The notes: generated from the sequence alone by a model not told the origin. Counted from the stretch's first letter, positions 7,106 to 15,524 are shown. The stretch is DNA of 29,452 nt from CAZKGE01 sp964541695 (GCA_964541695.1 CAZIRB010000015.1:1-29452); one strand, 5' to 3'. Numbers and translations are program-made.

Positions 7106-8563
7106 ATGATTCGTACGCGGTTCGCGCCGAGCCCGACGGGGTACATGCACCTGGGGGGCATGCGCACAGCGCTGTATACCTATTTGTTCACGAAGAAGAA
7201 CGGCGGCGCTTTTGTGCTGCGCATCGAGGACACGGACCAGGAGCGGTACGTTGAGGGCGCGACGGAGGTGATCTACCGCACGCTGCGCGACATCGGGCTC
7301 GACTGGGACGAAGGTCCGGACGTGGGCGGGATGTACGGGCCGTACGTCCAGTCCGAGAGGAAAGATTTGTACCGGCCGTACGCCGAGCAGCTCGTTGCGC
7401 GCGGGAAGGCGTATTACTGCTTCTGCACGAACGAGGAGCTGGAGGAAAGGCGCGCCGAGGCGGCTTCGCGCGGCGAGACGTATAAGTATGATAAGCACTG
7501 TTTCAGGCTGTCCAAGGAGGAGATCGCAAAGCGGCTTGCCGCGGGCGAACCGCACGTGATACGGCAGAGCGTGCCGGAGACGGGCACGGCTTCGTTCGAC
7601 GACCTCATTTTCGGGCACATCGAAGTGGACTGCGCCGAGCTGGACGACATGGTGCTGATCAAGGCGGACGGCATGCCGACGTACAACTTCGCCAACGTGG
7701 TCGACGACCACCTCATGGGCATCACGCACGTCATGCGCGGCACGGAGTACCTCTCGAGCACGCCGAAGTACAATTTGCTCTACGACGCGTTCGGCTGGGA
7801 CAAACCGGAGTATATCCATTTAACGAACATCATGCGCGACAGGACGCACAAGCTCAGCAAGCGCACGGGTGACGCGTACTACGAGGACTACATTAAGAAG
7901 GGCTTTTTGCGCGAGGCGATCGTCAACTACGTGGCGCTTCTGGGCTGGAACCCCGGCGACGAGCGCGAGTTTTTCACGCTCTCCGAGCTTGTGGACGCGT
8001 TCTCGCTCGAGGGACTGAGCCGGTCGCCCGCGATATTCGACGTGGACAAGCTGACGTGGATGAACGCGGAGTACGTGCGCAGGCTGACCCCGGACGCGTT
8101 CACCGCGCACGCGCTGCCGTACTACGCGCAGGCGGGCGTTTCCGGCATGGATTTGACCATCCTCGCGCGCATATTGCAGCCGCGCGTCGAGGTGTTCACG
8201 CAGATCCCGGACATGGTCGATTTTCTGACCGCGCTGCCAACGTACGACGCGGAACTGTTTGTCAATAAGAAGTCCAAGACCGACGCGGCCGTGTCCGCGC
8301 GCGTGCTCGCCATGGCGATCCCCGCGCTGGAGAGCCTGCCGGACTGGACGGAGGAGGCCGTGCACGGCGCGCTGCTGTCGCTCGCCGAGCGCGAGGGGCT
8401 CAAGACCGGCACGATGCTCTGGCCGGTGCGCATCTCGCTCTCCGGCCGCGCCGTCACGCCGGGCGGCGCGATCGAGATCGCGCTTCTATTGGGCCGCGGC
8501 GAGTCGCTGCGGCGGCTGAAACTTGGGCTGGACAAGGCGAAAGCCGCGGAGGTAGCGCAATGA
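7106..8563 (+). CDS. gltX: Glutamyl-tRNA synthetase
   Basis: Class Ib synthetase charging tRNA-Glu. The 485-residue product has the HIGH-type motif in FAPSPTGYMHLGG at its very N-terminus, the tRNA acceptor region with a Cys pair (YYCFCTNEELEERR), and the KMSKS-type THKLSKRTGD near residue 247, then a helical anticodon-binding half. The ATG at 7106 is preceded by AAGGAG; the frame is open further upstream, but that part is translated repeat sequence. With GlnRS present in the same cluster, this enzyme need not mischarge tRNA-Gln. The gene overlaps ychF by 4 nt (ATGA), indicating coupled translation. Confidence 0.97.
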   Translation: MIRTRFAPSPTGYMHLGGMRTALYTYLFTKKNGGAFVLRIEDTDQERYVEGATEVIYRTLRDIGLDWDEGPDVGGMYGPYVQSERKDLYRPYAEQLVARGKAYYCFCTNEELEERRAEAASRGETYKYDKHCFRLSKEEIAKRLAAGEPHVIRQSVPETGTASFDDLIFGHIEVDCAELDDMVLIKADGMPTYNFANVVDDHLMGITHVMRGTEYLSSTPKYNLLYDAFGWDKPEYIHLTNIMRDRTHKLSKRTGDAYYEDYIKKGFLREAIVNYVALLGWNPGDEREFFTLSELVDAFSLEGLSRSPAIFDVDKLTWMNAEYVRRLTPDAFTAHALPYYAQAGVSGMDLTILARILQPRVEVFTQIPDMVDFLTALPTYDAELFVNKKSKTDAAVSARVLAMAIPALESLPDWTEEAVHGALLSLAEREGLKTGTMLWPVRISLSGRAVTPGGAIEIALLLGRGESLRRLKLGLDKAKAAEVAQ

Positions 8564-9651
8564 AGCTCGGCGTCATCGGCCTGCCCAACGTGGGCAAGAG
8601 CACGCTGTTCAACGCGATCACGCAGGCGGGCGCGCAGGCCGCCAACTACCCGTTCTGCACGATCGAGCCGAACGTCGGCGTCGTCGCCGTGCCGGACGAG
8701 CGGCTCGACGCGCTTGCGGAGATGTACCATCCGGAAAAATACACGCCGACTTCGGTCGAGTTCGTCGACATCGCGGGGCTCGTGCGCGGCGCGCACAGCG
8801 GCGAGGGCCTCGGCAACAAGTTCCTCTCGCATATCCGGGAGGTCGACGCGGTCGTGCACGTCGTGCGCTGCTTCGCCGACGAAAACGTCGTGCACGTCGA
8901 CGGCGCCGTCGATCCCGTGCGCGACGCCGAGACCGTCGAGACCGAGCTGATCTTCGCCGACCTCGAGACCGTCGAAAAAAGGCTCGAGCGCGCAAAGCGG
9001 CTGTTCAAGGTCGGCGATAAAAAACTCGCCGCCGAGGTCGCGCTGCTCGAGCGCGCGCAAACCGCTCTCTACGCCGGCAAGCCCGTCTCGACGCTCGAGC
9101 TCGCCGACGAGGAGCGCGAGCTTCTTGCCGGCATGTTCCTCCTGACCGGCAAGCCCGTCATATTCGTCGCCAACGTCGGCGAGGACGAACTGGGTCTTTC
9201 GCCCTCCGCGCACGTTTCCGCGCTCTACGCGCTCGCGGCCGAGCGCCGCGCCGAGGCGCTGACCATCTCCGCCAAGCTCGAGGAGGAGGTCGCCGAGCTC
9301 CCCGCCGCCGAGAAGAAAGCGTTCCTCGCCGAGCTCGGCATCCCGGAGAGCGGCCTCGACCAGCTCGTCAAGGCCTGTTACCGCCTGCTCGGCCTTGTCA
9401 GCTTTCTCACCGCCGGGCCCAAAGAGGTGCGCGCCTGGACCATTGCGCGCGGCACCAAGGCCCCGCAGGCTGCCGGCAAGATCCACACGGACTTCGAGCG
9501 CGGCTTCATCCGCGCCGAGATCGTGCCCTTCGATACGCTCATGCAGCTCGGCTCCATGCAGGCCTGCAAAGAGAAGGGCCTCGTCCGCTCCGAAGGCAAG
9601 GACTACGTCATGCAGGACGGCGACGTGACGCTGTTCCGGTTTAACGTGTAG
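8560..9651 (+). CDS. ychF: Ribosome-binding ATPase YchF (OLA1/Obg family)
   Basis: A 363-residue P-loop protein that binds ribosomes and hydrolyses ATP rather than GTP. It shows the G1 motif GLPNVGKST at residues 6-14, DIAGLVRGAHSGEGLG (G3 and the switch region), a coiled-coil helical insert (KRLERAKRLFKVGDKKLAAEV), and NVGED in place of the NKxD guanine-specificity motif, which is the known reason for ATP preference in YchF. The C-terminal TGS domain is recognisable in KEVRAWTIARGTKAPQAAG and DFERGFIRAEI. Length matches the family. Its ATG overlaps the gltX stop by 4 nt. Confidence 0.97.
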   Translation: MKLGVIGLPNVGKSTLFNAITQAGAQAANYPFCTIEPNVGVVAVPDERLDALAEMYHPEKYTPTSVEFVDIAGLVRGAHSGEGLGNKFLSHIREVDAVVHVVRCFADENVVHVDGAVDPVRDAETVETELIFADLETVEKRLERAKRLFKVGDKKLAAEVALLERAQTALYAGKPVSTLELADEERELLAGMFLLTGKPVIFVANVGEDELGLSPSAHVSALYALAAERRAEALTISAKLEEEVAELPAAEKKAFLAELGIPESGLDQLVKACYRLLGLVSFLTAGPKEVRAWTIARGTKAPQAAGKIHTDFERGFIRAEIVPFDTLMQLGSMQACKEKGLVRSEGKDYVMQDGDVTLFRFNV

Positions 9652-9688
9652 GGGACGGAGGACGGGGGACGGGAGTATGGGGGACGAT

Positions 9689-9741
9689 GCAGGGGCGCCG
9701 CCTCTGCACCCCGCCAAAGGGGGAAACCCCTTTGGAAACCC
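9689..9741. repeat. Double-hairpin repeat, H1-H2 orientation (ychF-VOC gap)
   Basis: GCAGGGGC...GCCTCTGC (9689-9707, imperfect) is followed by CCAAAGGGG-GAAA-CCCCTTTGG (9714-9735) and AAACCC. The rest of the 135-bp gap is G-rich (GGGGGACGG-like units) without a clear promoter. Confidence 0.8.
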
Positions 9742-9786
9742 AACAAAACAACCCAAAAGATGTGCCGCGATAAAGCGAGGGGTTCG

Positions 9787-10134
9787 ATGCGGGTTGGAGA
9801 AGTGTGCTTGCTGACAAGCGATGTCGTTCGGTTGGCGAATTTCTATAAGAAGCTGTTCAACATTGACAACGGCAGCGACGACGACGTGCATCAGTTCATT
9901 CTTTCGGAGGAGACAACGCTGACCGTTTACAACGACGGGGTCGAGCGCAACAGCAACCCACATAATATTTGCATCGCGTTTACGGTCGACGATGTGGATG
10001 TTGATTTTGAGAGAGTAAAAGCGCTGGGCGCCGAGATCGTTTCTCCTCCGACCATGCGGCCCTGGGGCGCGAAAAACATGAGCTTTCTGGATCCCGACGG
10101 CAATTTGATCGCGTTTCGATGTTTCCCCAAATAA
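9787..10134 (+). CDS. VOC-family (glyoxalase/bleomycin-resistance fold) protein
   Basis: A 115-residue single VOC domain: paired beta-alpha-beta-beta-beta units with VCLLTSDVVRLANFYKKLF at the start and FTVDDVDVDFERVKALGAEI followed by FLDPDGNLIAF at the end. The usual metal ligands are not obvious: the final position normally Glu (DPDGNxxE) is Ala here and the N-terminal His is absent, so this may be a binding protein or have an altered metal site rather than be a lactoylglutathione lyase. The ATG at 9787 has GAGGGG upstream. Its base composition is visibly less GC-rich than neighbours, and it is bracketed by the intergenic repeats, which suggests an accessory insertion. Substrate unknown. 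Confidence 0.87.
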   Translation: MRVGEVCLLTSDVVRLANFYKKLFNIDNGSDDDVHQFILSEETTLTVYNDGVERNSNPHNICIAFTVDDVDVDFERVKALGAEIVSPPTMRPWGAKNMSFLDPDGNLIAFRCFPK

Positions 10135-10156
10135 TTAGTTTTCGGATAACCTTACC

Positions 10157-10184
10157 AAAAAAGCAGCCTTGCGGGCTGCTTTTT
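10157..10184. terminator. Bidirectional intrinsic terminator (VOC gene / sensor kinase gene)
   Basis: AAAAAAGCAGCC, loop TTGCG, GGCTGCTTTTT. The A-tract before and T-tract after the stem let it act on both strands, serving the convergent VOC gene and the histidine kinase gene. Confidence 0.85.
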
Positions 10185-10200
10185 GCTGAGTTTTTCCACG

Positions 10201-10252
10201 GGTTTCCAAAGGGGGTTTCCCCCTTTGGCGGGTGCTCGAGGGCGGAGCCCCC
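10201..10252. repeat. Double-hairpin repeat, H2-H1 orientation
   Basis: GGTTT then CCAAAGGGGG-TTT-CCCCCTTTGG (10206-10228), identical to the hairpin at 7006-7028, followed by a GAGGGC-GGA-GCCCCC stem. Confidence 0.85.
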
Positions 10253-10281
10253 GAACGTACCTCCGTACCCCCGTACCCCGC

Positions 10282-12447
10282 TTACGCGTCCGCGAGCCGA
10301 ACGATCGCCGTGAACAAATCGCCGTCGATCTCGATCCCGAACTCGCCGCCCATCAGCTCGACGAGGCTCTTGGCGATGGAGAGCCCGAGCCCGCTGCCGT
10401 CGGTCGAGCGCGACGCGTCGCCGCGCACGAAGCGCTCGGTGAGCTCGGAGGCGGGGATATTGAGCGCGTCCCTGGAGATGTTTTTGACGCGCACCTCGGT
10501 TTTGCCGTCGTGGCGGCGCACGTCGATATAGACGCGCGTGCCGGGCATGGAATACTTGACGACGTTGCTGAACAGGTTGTCGAACACGCGCCACAGCAGC
10601 CGCCCGTCGGCACGCACGCGCGCGCCCTCGCCGGGCTCGCCGGCGACGACGGTCAGGTTCGCGCTCTCGAGGCGGCCGGCGTACTCGCCGAGGCTCTGAC
10701 CGAGCACCTCCGACACGCCGGTCGATGCGAGGTTGACCGAGAGCGTGCCGCTCGACGCCTTGGAGGCCTCGACGAGATCCTCCGTCAGCTTCCGAAGGCG
10801 CGTGGCCTGCCGGTCCAGCACGTCCACATAGCCCGCGGCGGTGTCGTTATTGAGCTCCTCTTTCTTTAGCAGGTCGACATAGCTCACGATCGCGGTCAAC
10901 GGCGTTTTCAGGTCGTGCGACACGTTCGTGATGAGGTCGGTCTTCATGCGCTCGCTGCGCAGCCGCGCGTCGACGGCGCGGCCGATCCCGTCCGAGATGC
11001 TGTTGAGGTTCTCGCCGTGCTTTTTGAGGTCCCAGTACATCCTGCTCGTGTCGACGCGCTCCTCGAGCCGTCCGGCCGCGAGCGATTCGCCGGCGCGGGC
11101 AAGGCGGGAAAGCTGCAGCGTAACGCCGCACACGGCGACGAGCAGCGCCGCGTTGAACAGCAGGAACAGCAGCAGCGCGAGGGTCCCGTTCTGTGCCGCG
11201 AGCACGAGGACCGTCTCGAGCAGGGACACGCCGCAAAAGAACAGCACCGCCTTGGTCAGAAGCGCGCGGTTGCGCCAGAACCTGCGCAGGCCGGCAAACG
11301 CCCAGCGCAGCACGCGGCCGGCGAGCGACAGCGCCATCCACACGACCGTGTTTTTCAGCAGCGTCCGGGTCTTGACGCGCACCGCGAACGTCATAAAGAA
11401 GAACAACAGCGCCAGGCAGCAGATCACGTAGATGACGAACAGCGCCATGACGAGCACCGGCACGGATTCGCCGACGCCGCCGCCAATGCCGCCGGTAACG
11501 TTGAGCATCATGTACAGCGTCAGCGCCGTGGCTATTGTATAGAGGTCGAACGGAATGCGCTCGGCCGCGCCGCAGCGCGGCGAGACGCCGTCCGCGTGAC
11601 GGCCGGAAACGCGCAGCAGGTACACGAACAGCAATATGCTGACGAGCGCGAGCAGCGCGCACAGCGCGATGGCCCAGTATCGCAGCGGATACACGATGTC
11701 GAACGCGCGGCTCTGCGTCAAAAACACGTCGTCGTGCACAAGCGGCTGCAAAAGGTACGCGTGCACGGAGAGCGTAACGTAGTTCTCCGGCTCGGCAGCG
11801 CCCTCGTACGCGTTCTCGTACGCGTCCAGTATCGGCGTGGCGGTCGGCAGCGGCACGCTGCTCTCGGTGCCCTCGGCCCCGGCCGCTTTTTCATCCGCGC
11901 CCATCGCGGGCGCGGCGGTCGGCGTAGGCGTGACATAAACGGAACCCGCCGCATTCTCGCCCCCCGCCGCTTTTTCGTCCGCACCCACCGCGGGCGCGGC
12001 GGTCGGCGTGGGCGCGGCGTATGCGGGCGTGGCTGTGGGCGTGACGTCCGCAAGCACGGCAACGGCCTCATACTGCATCCACTCATCGGCGTAGACGTCC
12101 GCGACGTTCTCGCCGGAGATGTTCTCGTAGAGCGTGTTGCCCGCCTCATCCCGGATCGTATAGCGGAAGTTCGTTTTCGCGGGGTCGAGCTGCTCGTATA
12201 CGGAGTTCGCGTCCACGTCCGGATTCTGCTGTTCGTCGAAATACTTTCGCGAGGCCAAACTGCAATAGTTTCGCGCCGCCCGGTGGCACAGGCTGCTGTC
12301 CGTATAGCCGCGCGCCGTACCGTCGTAGTAGCCGTCCGCCGCAAAGAACACGACGAGAGCCGCCAGCGCCAGCGCCGCCGCCGAGATAAGCACGAACAGC
12401 ACGACCGCCGCCGTCTTCGTCCAGAAATTCACCGCAAAGGATTTCAT
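10282..12447 (-). CDS. Multi-TM sensor histidine kinase
   Basis: A 721-residue membrane sensor. In order: TM1 (about residues 10-35); an outside domain of ~200 residues containing a Thr/Pro/Ala-rich tract in which a 28-residue unit (TPTPTAAP...GADEKAAG) is repeated; five or so further TM helices (about 245-440); a HAMP-like linker (LARAGESLAAGRLEERVD); the dimerisation/phosphoacceptor helix NVSHDLKTPLTAIVSYVDLL with His near 509; and the ATPase domain with N-box NLFSNVVKY and G-box GSGLGLSIAK. Its ATG overlaps the stop of the upstream regulator gene (ATGA) and has a strong AGGAGG. It phosphorylates the adjacent OmpR-type regulator. The stimulus is unknown; the Thr/Pro spacer resembles wall-spanning linkers, and the neighbouring sortase modules make cell-envelope state a reasonable guess. 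Confidence 0.95.
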   Translation of the reverse strand: MKSFAVNFWTKTAAVVLFVLISAAALALAALVVFFAADGYYDGTARGYTDSSLCHRAARNYCSLASRKYFDEQQNPDVDANSVYEQLDPAKTNFRYTIRDEAGNTLYENISGENVADVYADEWMQYEAVAVLADVTPTATPAYAAPTPTAAPAVGADEKAAGGENAAGSVYVTPTPTAAPAMGADEKAAGAEGTESSVPLPTATPILDAYENAYEGAAEPENYVTLSVHAYLLQPLVHDDVFLTQSRAFDIVYPLRYWAIALCALLALVSILLFVYLLRVSGRHADGVSPRCGAAERIPFDLYTIATALTLYMMLNVTGGIGGGVGESVPVLVMALFVIYVICCLALLFFFMTFAVRVKTRTLLKNTVVWMALSLAGRVLRWAFAGLRRFWRNRALLTKAVLFFCGVSLLETVLVLAAQNGTLALLLFLLFNAALLVAVCGVTLQLSRLARAGESLAAGRLEERVDTSRMYWDLKKHGENLNSISDGIGRAVDARLRSERMKTDLITNVSHDLKTPLTAIVSYVDLLKKEELNNDTAAGYVDVLDRQATRLRKLTEDLVEASKASSGTLSVNLASTGVSEVLGQSLGEYAGRLESANLTVVAGEPGEGARVRADGRLLWRVFDNLFSNVVKYSMPGTRVYIDVRRHDGKTEVRVKNISRDALNIPASELTERFVRGDASRSTDGSGLGLSIAKSLVELMGGEFGIEIDGDLFTAIVRLADA

Positions 12448-13145
12448 GTTTCCTCCTTTTGAGATTGCATTTTATAGCCGTGGCCCCAAACCACCGTAAG
12501 ATAGCGCGGCTCGGCCGGGTTGATCTCGATCTTCTCGCGCAGGTGCCTTATGTGCACGGCGACGATGTTCTCCATGCCCGCCGCGCGGCCGTTCCACACG
12601 CGCTCGTAGATCTCGCGCGACGAGAACACGCGGCCGGGCTGCTCCATCAGGAGCTTGAGCACCGAAAACTCGAGCGGCGTCAGCGCGACCTCCTCGCCGT
12701 CGACGGAAACGGTCCTCGCGCGTTCGTCCAGCAGCACGCCGCCTACGGCCAGCACCGACTCACGCTTCTCCAGGCTGCCGAGCCGCGTGTAGCGCCTAAG
12801 CTGGGATTTGACGCGCGCGAGCAGCTCGACCGGGTTGAACGGCTTGGTCACGTAGTCGTCCGCGCCGATGGTCAGCCCGAGCACCTTGTCGCTGTCCTCG
12901 CTCTTGGCCGTCAGCAATATGATCGGAAAGTTGTTCGTCTCGCGCAGCCGCACCGTGGCCGCGATGCCGTCCAAGCCCGGCATCATGATGTCCAGCAGCG
13001 CCAGATGGACCTCGCCCGCCGCCGCGGCGGCCACCGCCTCCGCGCCGGAGCGGCAGAGCACGGTCTCGTACCCCTCGGCGGTCAAATAGATGTTGAGCGC
13101 GGAGACGATGTCGGCGTCGTCGTCGCAAACAAGAATCCGGTACAT
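12444..13145 (-). CDS. OmpR/PhoB-family response regulator
   Basis: A 233-residue regulator. The receiver domain (about 1-120) has the acidic cluster CDDD near residues 8-10, the phosphoacceptor Asp in LALLDIMMPGLDG near residue 52, the conserved Thr in LLTAKSED, and Lys in YVTKPFNPVELLARV. The C-terminal winged-helix domain has LTPLEFSVLKLLMEQPGRVFSSREI, NIVAVHIRHLREKIE (recognition helix) and YLTVVWGHGYKM. A GGGAGGG ribosome binding site lies just before the ATG. It is co-transcribed with the kinase gene and divergent from the first surface-protein gene. It probably regulates its own operon and possibly the neighbouring sortase modules. Confidence 0.96.
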   Translation of the reverse strand: MYRILVCDDDADIVSALNIYLTAEGYETVLCRSGAEAVAAAAAGEVHLALLDIMMPGLDGIAATVRLRETNNFPIILLTAKSEDSDKVLGLTIGADDYVTKPFNPVELLARVKSQLRRYTRLGSLEKRESVLAVGGVLLDERARTVSVDGEEVALTPLEFSVLKLLMEQPGRVFSSREIYERVWNGRAAGMENIVAVHIRHLREKIEINPAEPRYLTVVWGHGYKMQSQKEET

Positions 13146-13222
13146 TTGCCCTCCCCGTTATTTGTGCCGTCTGTGCATATCCATCTTATCCGAAAAATCC
13201 TTAAGGCAAAAGCCGCAAAACC

Positions 13223-13239
13223 ATGAAGAAATCATGAAG
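13223..13239. promoter_or_regulatory. Direct repeat, candidate response-regulator operator
   Basis: ATGAAG occurs at 13223-13228 and again at 13234-13239, an 11-bp period, within CCATGAAG-AAAT-CATGAAGG (TTCAT half-sites on the minus strand). Tandem half-sites one helical turn apart are the usual target of OmpR/PhoB-type dimers. The site lies between the divergent regulator gene and surface-protein promoter, 27 nt before the -35 box of the latter. Confidence 0.5.
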
Positions 13240-13265
13240 GTTTTCGCCCCCAAATACGTCAAAAA

Positions 13266-13294
13266 TTGACAAACGCGCGCCCCGGCCCTATCAT
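13266..13294 (+). promoter_or_regulatory. Promoter of surface protein/sortase module 1
   Basis: TTGACA (13266-13271), 17-nt spacer, TATCAT (13289-13294) followed by GA. The same boxes and spacing occur before module 2. Confidence 0.8.
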
Positions 13295-13363
13295 GATAGC
13301 TGGATATGGATCCGCAGCATCCGGCCGTGCGGCCGCACGCCACGAAACATAAGGAGGGCGCCT

Positions 13364-14686
13364 ATGAGACGACGCGACACCCGCATTCTCTCCGTTCTGC
13401 TTTCGGCCACGCTTCTTCTCGCGCTGTTTGCCGCGCCGAGGACGGCGCTGGCCGCCGGCATCACGATCGACGGCGATACGTCGACGCTGACCATCTCCTC
13501 GACCGGCGCGCCTACGAGCACGACGTGGACCGCCACGTGCGACGGGGCCGGGGCCCATTCCATCACGATGACCCCGCCGCCGGGCACCTCGGTCGTCACA
13601 ACAAGCGGCAGCGGCAGCTCCATGACGCTGACCGCCGCGGGCCCCGGCACCGCTACGGTGACCGCCGCCTGCTCCGCCCACTCGGCCACCGCCACGCGCA
13701 GCGTCAGCGTGATCGTGCAGGGCGCGACGAGCGTGTCGAGCTCGACGCTGAACTTTGACCTCAACAGCCCGTCCCGCACGCATTCGCTCACGGCCTCCTA
13801 CGCGCCCGCCCTGTTCGACGCCCCGGCCTACGGCTCGTACACGTGGTTCAGCTCGAACCCCGCCGTCGCGACGGTTTCGTCCACGGGCCTCGTCACCGCG
13901 GTCGGCGCGGGCACCTCAACGGTATACGCGGCGTTTGCCAACACCGCGGGCACGGTCACAACGGCCGCGCATTCGGACTGCGCCGTCACGGTCACGGACT
14001 CCACTCCGCCCGTGTCGATCTCGCCGTCCGCGGCCTCGCCGTACACGGCTTCCGGCACGGCCGTCACGCTCACGGCCGTATCAACCGGCACGTTTGCCGG
14101 TTATGCCTGGAGCGTGCGCGGCGCGGCGGGCGTGATTTCGGCTCTTTCCAGCGCGACCGGCTCCTCCACATCGTTTACGACCGCGGCCTCCGGCACGGCC
14201 TATATCGACCTTACCGCGACGACCGCGACCGGCACCAAGGCGACCGCCACGTACACCGTGACGGTCAGCCTGCCGGACCCGTCGCTCGACGTTACGATCA
14301 ACCACAGCACATTGACGTGGCAGCGCCCCAAGACGACCGCCTACGCGACGCTCAGTAACGCCAACGCGACGGTCCCGGACAACAGCCGCGTCTATTGGTA
14401 CACGTCCAATAAGAAGGTCGCGACGGTCTCGCCCGTGGACAAGTATCTCGAGAACGGCGAGGCGACCGCCGTCGTGCGCGCCGTCGGCAACGGCACGGTC
14501 ACAATCAGCGCCGAAACGCGTGAGGGGCGCTTGATCGACTCGGTCAGCGTGCTGGTCACGGGCTATAAGTACATCCCGCAGACCGGCCAGGACGTCCGGC
14601 TGCTGTACGCCGAGGGCGCGGCGCTCGTGCTGCTTCTTGCCGCGGCGGGGATCGTGTATGTCAAAAACAGGAAAAGGGCGCGCTGA
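13364..14686 (+). CDS. Sortase-anchored Ig-like surface protein 1 (IPQTG signal)
   Basis: A 440-residue exported protein. It begins with a signal peptide (basic RRRDTR, hydrophobic core to about residue 30, cleavage near TALA-AG). The body is Ser/Thr/Ala/Gly-rich with bacterial Ig-like (BIG2-type) units, seen best in FSSNPAVATVSSTGLVTAVGAGTSTVYA and YTSNKKVATVSPVDKYLENGEA. It ends with a sorting signal: IPQTG at residues 404-408, a hydrophobic helix, and the basic tail KNRKRAR. A sortase would cut between T and G and join the protein to the cell wall. Ribosome binding site AAGGAGG precedes the ATG. The last 29 nt overlap the start of the downstream sortase gene. Binding partner or function on the surface is unknown. 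Confidence 0.92.
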   Translation: MRRRDTRILSVLLSATLLLALFAAPRTALAAGITIDGDTSTLTISSTGAPTSTTWTATCDGAGAHSITMTPPPGTSVVTTSGSGSSMTLTAAGPGTATVTAACSAHSATATRSVSVIVQGATSVSSSTLNFDLNSPSRTHSLTASYAPALFDAPAYGSYTWFSSNPAVATVSSTGLVTAVGAGTSTVYAAFANTAGTVTTAAHSDCAVTVTDSTPPVSISPSAASPYTASGTAVTLTAVSTGTFAGYAWSVRGAAGVISALSSATGSSTSFTTAASGTAYIDLTATTATGTKATATYTVTVSLPDPSLDVTINHSTLTWQRPKTTAYATLSNANATVPDNSRVYWYTSNKKVATVSPVDKYLENGEATAVVRAVGNGTVTISAETREGRLIDSVSVLVTGYKYIPQTGQDVRLLYAEGAALVLLLAAAGIVYVKNRKRAR

Positions 14687-15524
14687 CGCGCAAAAAAAGC
14701 GCGGCAAAACGCTGCTCGCCGCGCTTTTGACGCTCTCGACCGCGCTTGCCGCCGTGCTCGCCGTGCAGGTCTATCTGGTCTACCGGCAGGGCGCGCTGGC
14801 GGGCGAAAGCGCCGCAAAGCTATTGAGCGCGTTCACCGAGCGCGCGAGCGTTTCCCCCGCGGCGGCGGCATCGCCGTCCGGCACGCCCGCGGGAACGCCG
14901 GAGCCGGCGGATACGGACACCGCGGATACTGCGGATACTATGGAGGGTACGGACCCGGCCGCGGACCTCATCATCCCGGCCGTCGACGCGGCCGCCGCCG
15001 AGGGCGCGGACGAGCACCGGCTCGACGACGGCTCCGCGGGCGTCGACGAGACCGCCGCCTACGTGCAGCCCGACGCGCCGGAGCTTACGGCGCGCGAGGC
15101 GATCATTCAAAGGGTCGTCTCCGCCGTCGGCGAGGACGGCATTCTCGGCGTGCTGAGCATCCCGGAGCTTAATGTCGAGCTGCCCGTAATCGGCAAGTGG
15201 TCCTACGACCTGCTCAAGCTCTCGGTCTGCCGCTACCGCGGTCCCGAGGCCAACGGGAAGGGCAACCTCATCCTCCTCGGCCACAACTATAAGAGCGGCG
15301 CGCATTTCGGCAAGCTCGACCGGCTCAAGCCCGGCAGCGAGCTTTTCCTCACCGACACGAACAGCCAAATGCTGCGCTACGTCGTCTACGAGATCAGGAC
15401 CATCGAGCCCACGGCGTTTTCGGAGCTCGAGCAGTACCGCGGCGAGCGCGGCCTGACGCTCGTGACCTGCATCAACAGCGGCACGCAGCGCCAGATCTTC
15501 CGCTGCGAACAGATCGGCCCGTAA
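14658..15524 (+). CDS. Sortase, module 1
   Basis: A 288-residue membrane-anchored transpeptidase. It has a short basic N-terminus, one TM helix (about 14-37), an Ala/Pro/Asp-rich linker, then the sortase barrel from about residue 155 (GILGVLSIPELNVELPVIG). Catalytic residues are visible: His209 in LLGHNYKSGAHFG, Cys271 in TLVTC, and an Arg at about 278 in QRQIF. It is likely dedicated to the (I/L)PQTG protein encoded just before it. The ATG at 14658 was chosen over one 21 nt upstream because the equivalent start in module 2 has the same context (GGGGATC-n-TGTATG). It overlaps the substrate gene by 29 nt. The subclass was not assigned; the WSYxxLKxSVCRY and GHNYKSGAHFG features are those of a clostridial sortase group. 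Confidence 0.93.
   Translation: MSKTGKGRADAQKKRGKTLLAALLTLSTALAAVLAVQVYLVYRQGALAGESAAKLLSAFTERASVSPAAAASPSGTPAGTPEPADTDTADTADTMEGTDPAADLIIPAVDAAAAEGADEHRLDDGSAGVDETAAYVQPDAPELTAREAIIQRVVSAVGEDGILGVLSIPELNVELPVIGKWSYDLLKLSVCRYRGPEANGKGNLILLGHNYKSGAHFGKLDRLKPGSELFLTDTNSQMLRYVVYEIRTIEPTAFSELEQYRGERGLTLVTCINSGTQRQIFRCEQIGP

Noticed and set aside
8122..9963. Minus-strand 613-codon frame across gltX, ychF and the VOC gene
   Set aside because: It spans three real genes and intergenic repeats; composition is that of reverse-complemented GC-rich coding sequence.
9787..10134. Calling the VOC gene lactoylglutathione lyase (gloA)
   Set aside because: The product is a single short domain and the expected metal-binding Glu and His are not evident.
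10915..12462. Plus-strand 515-codon frame opposite the histidine kinase
   Set aside because: His/Arg/Gln-rich antisense shadow of a clear kinase gene; no ribosome binding site or domain.
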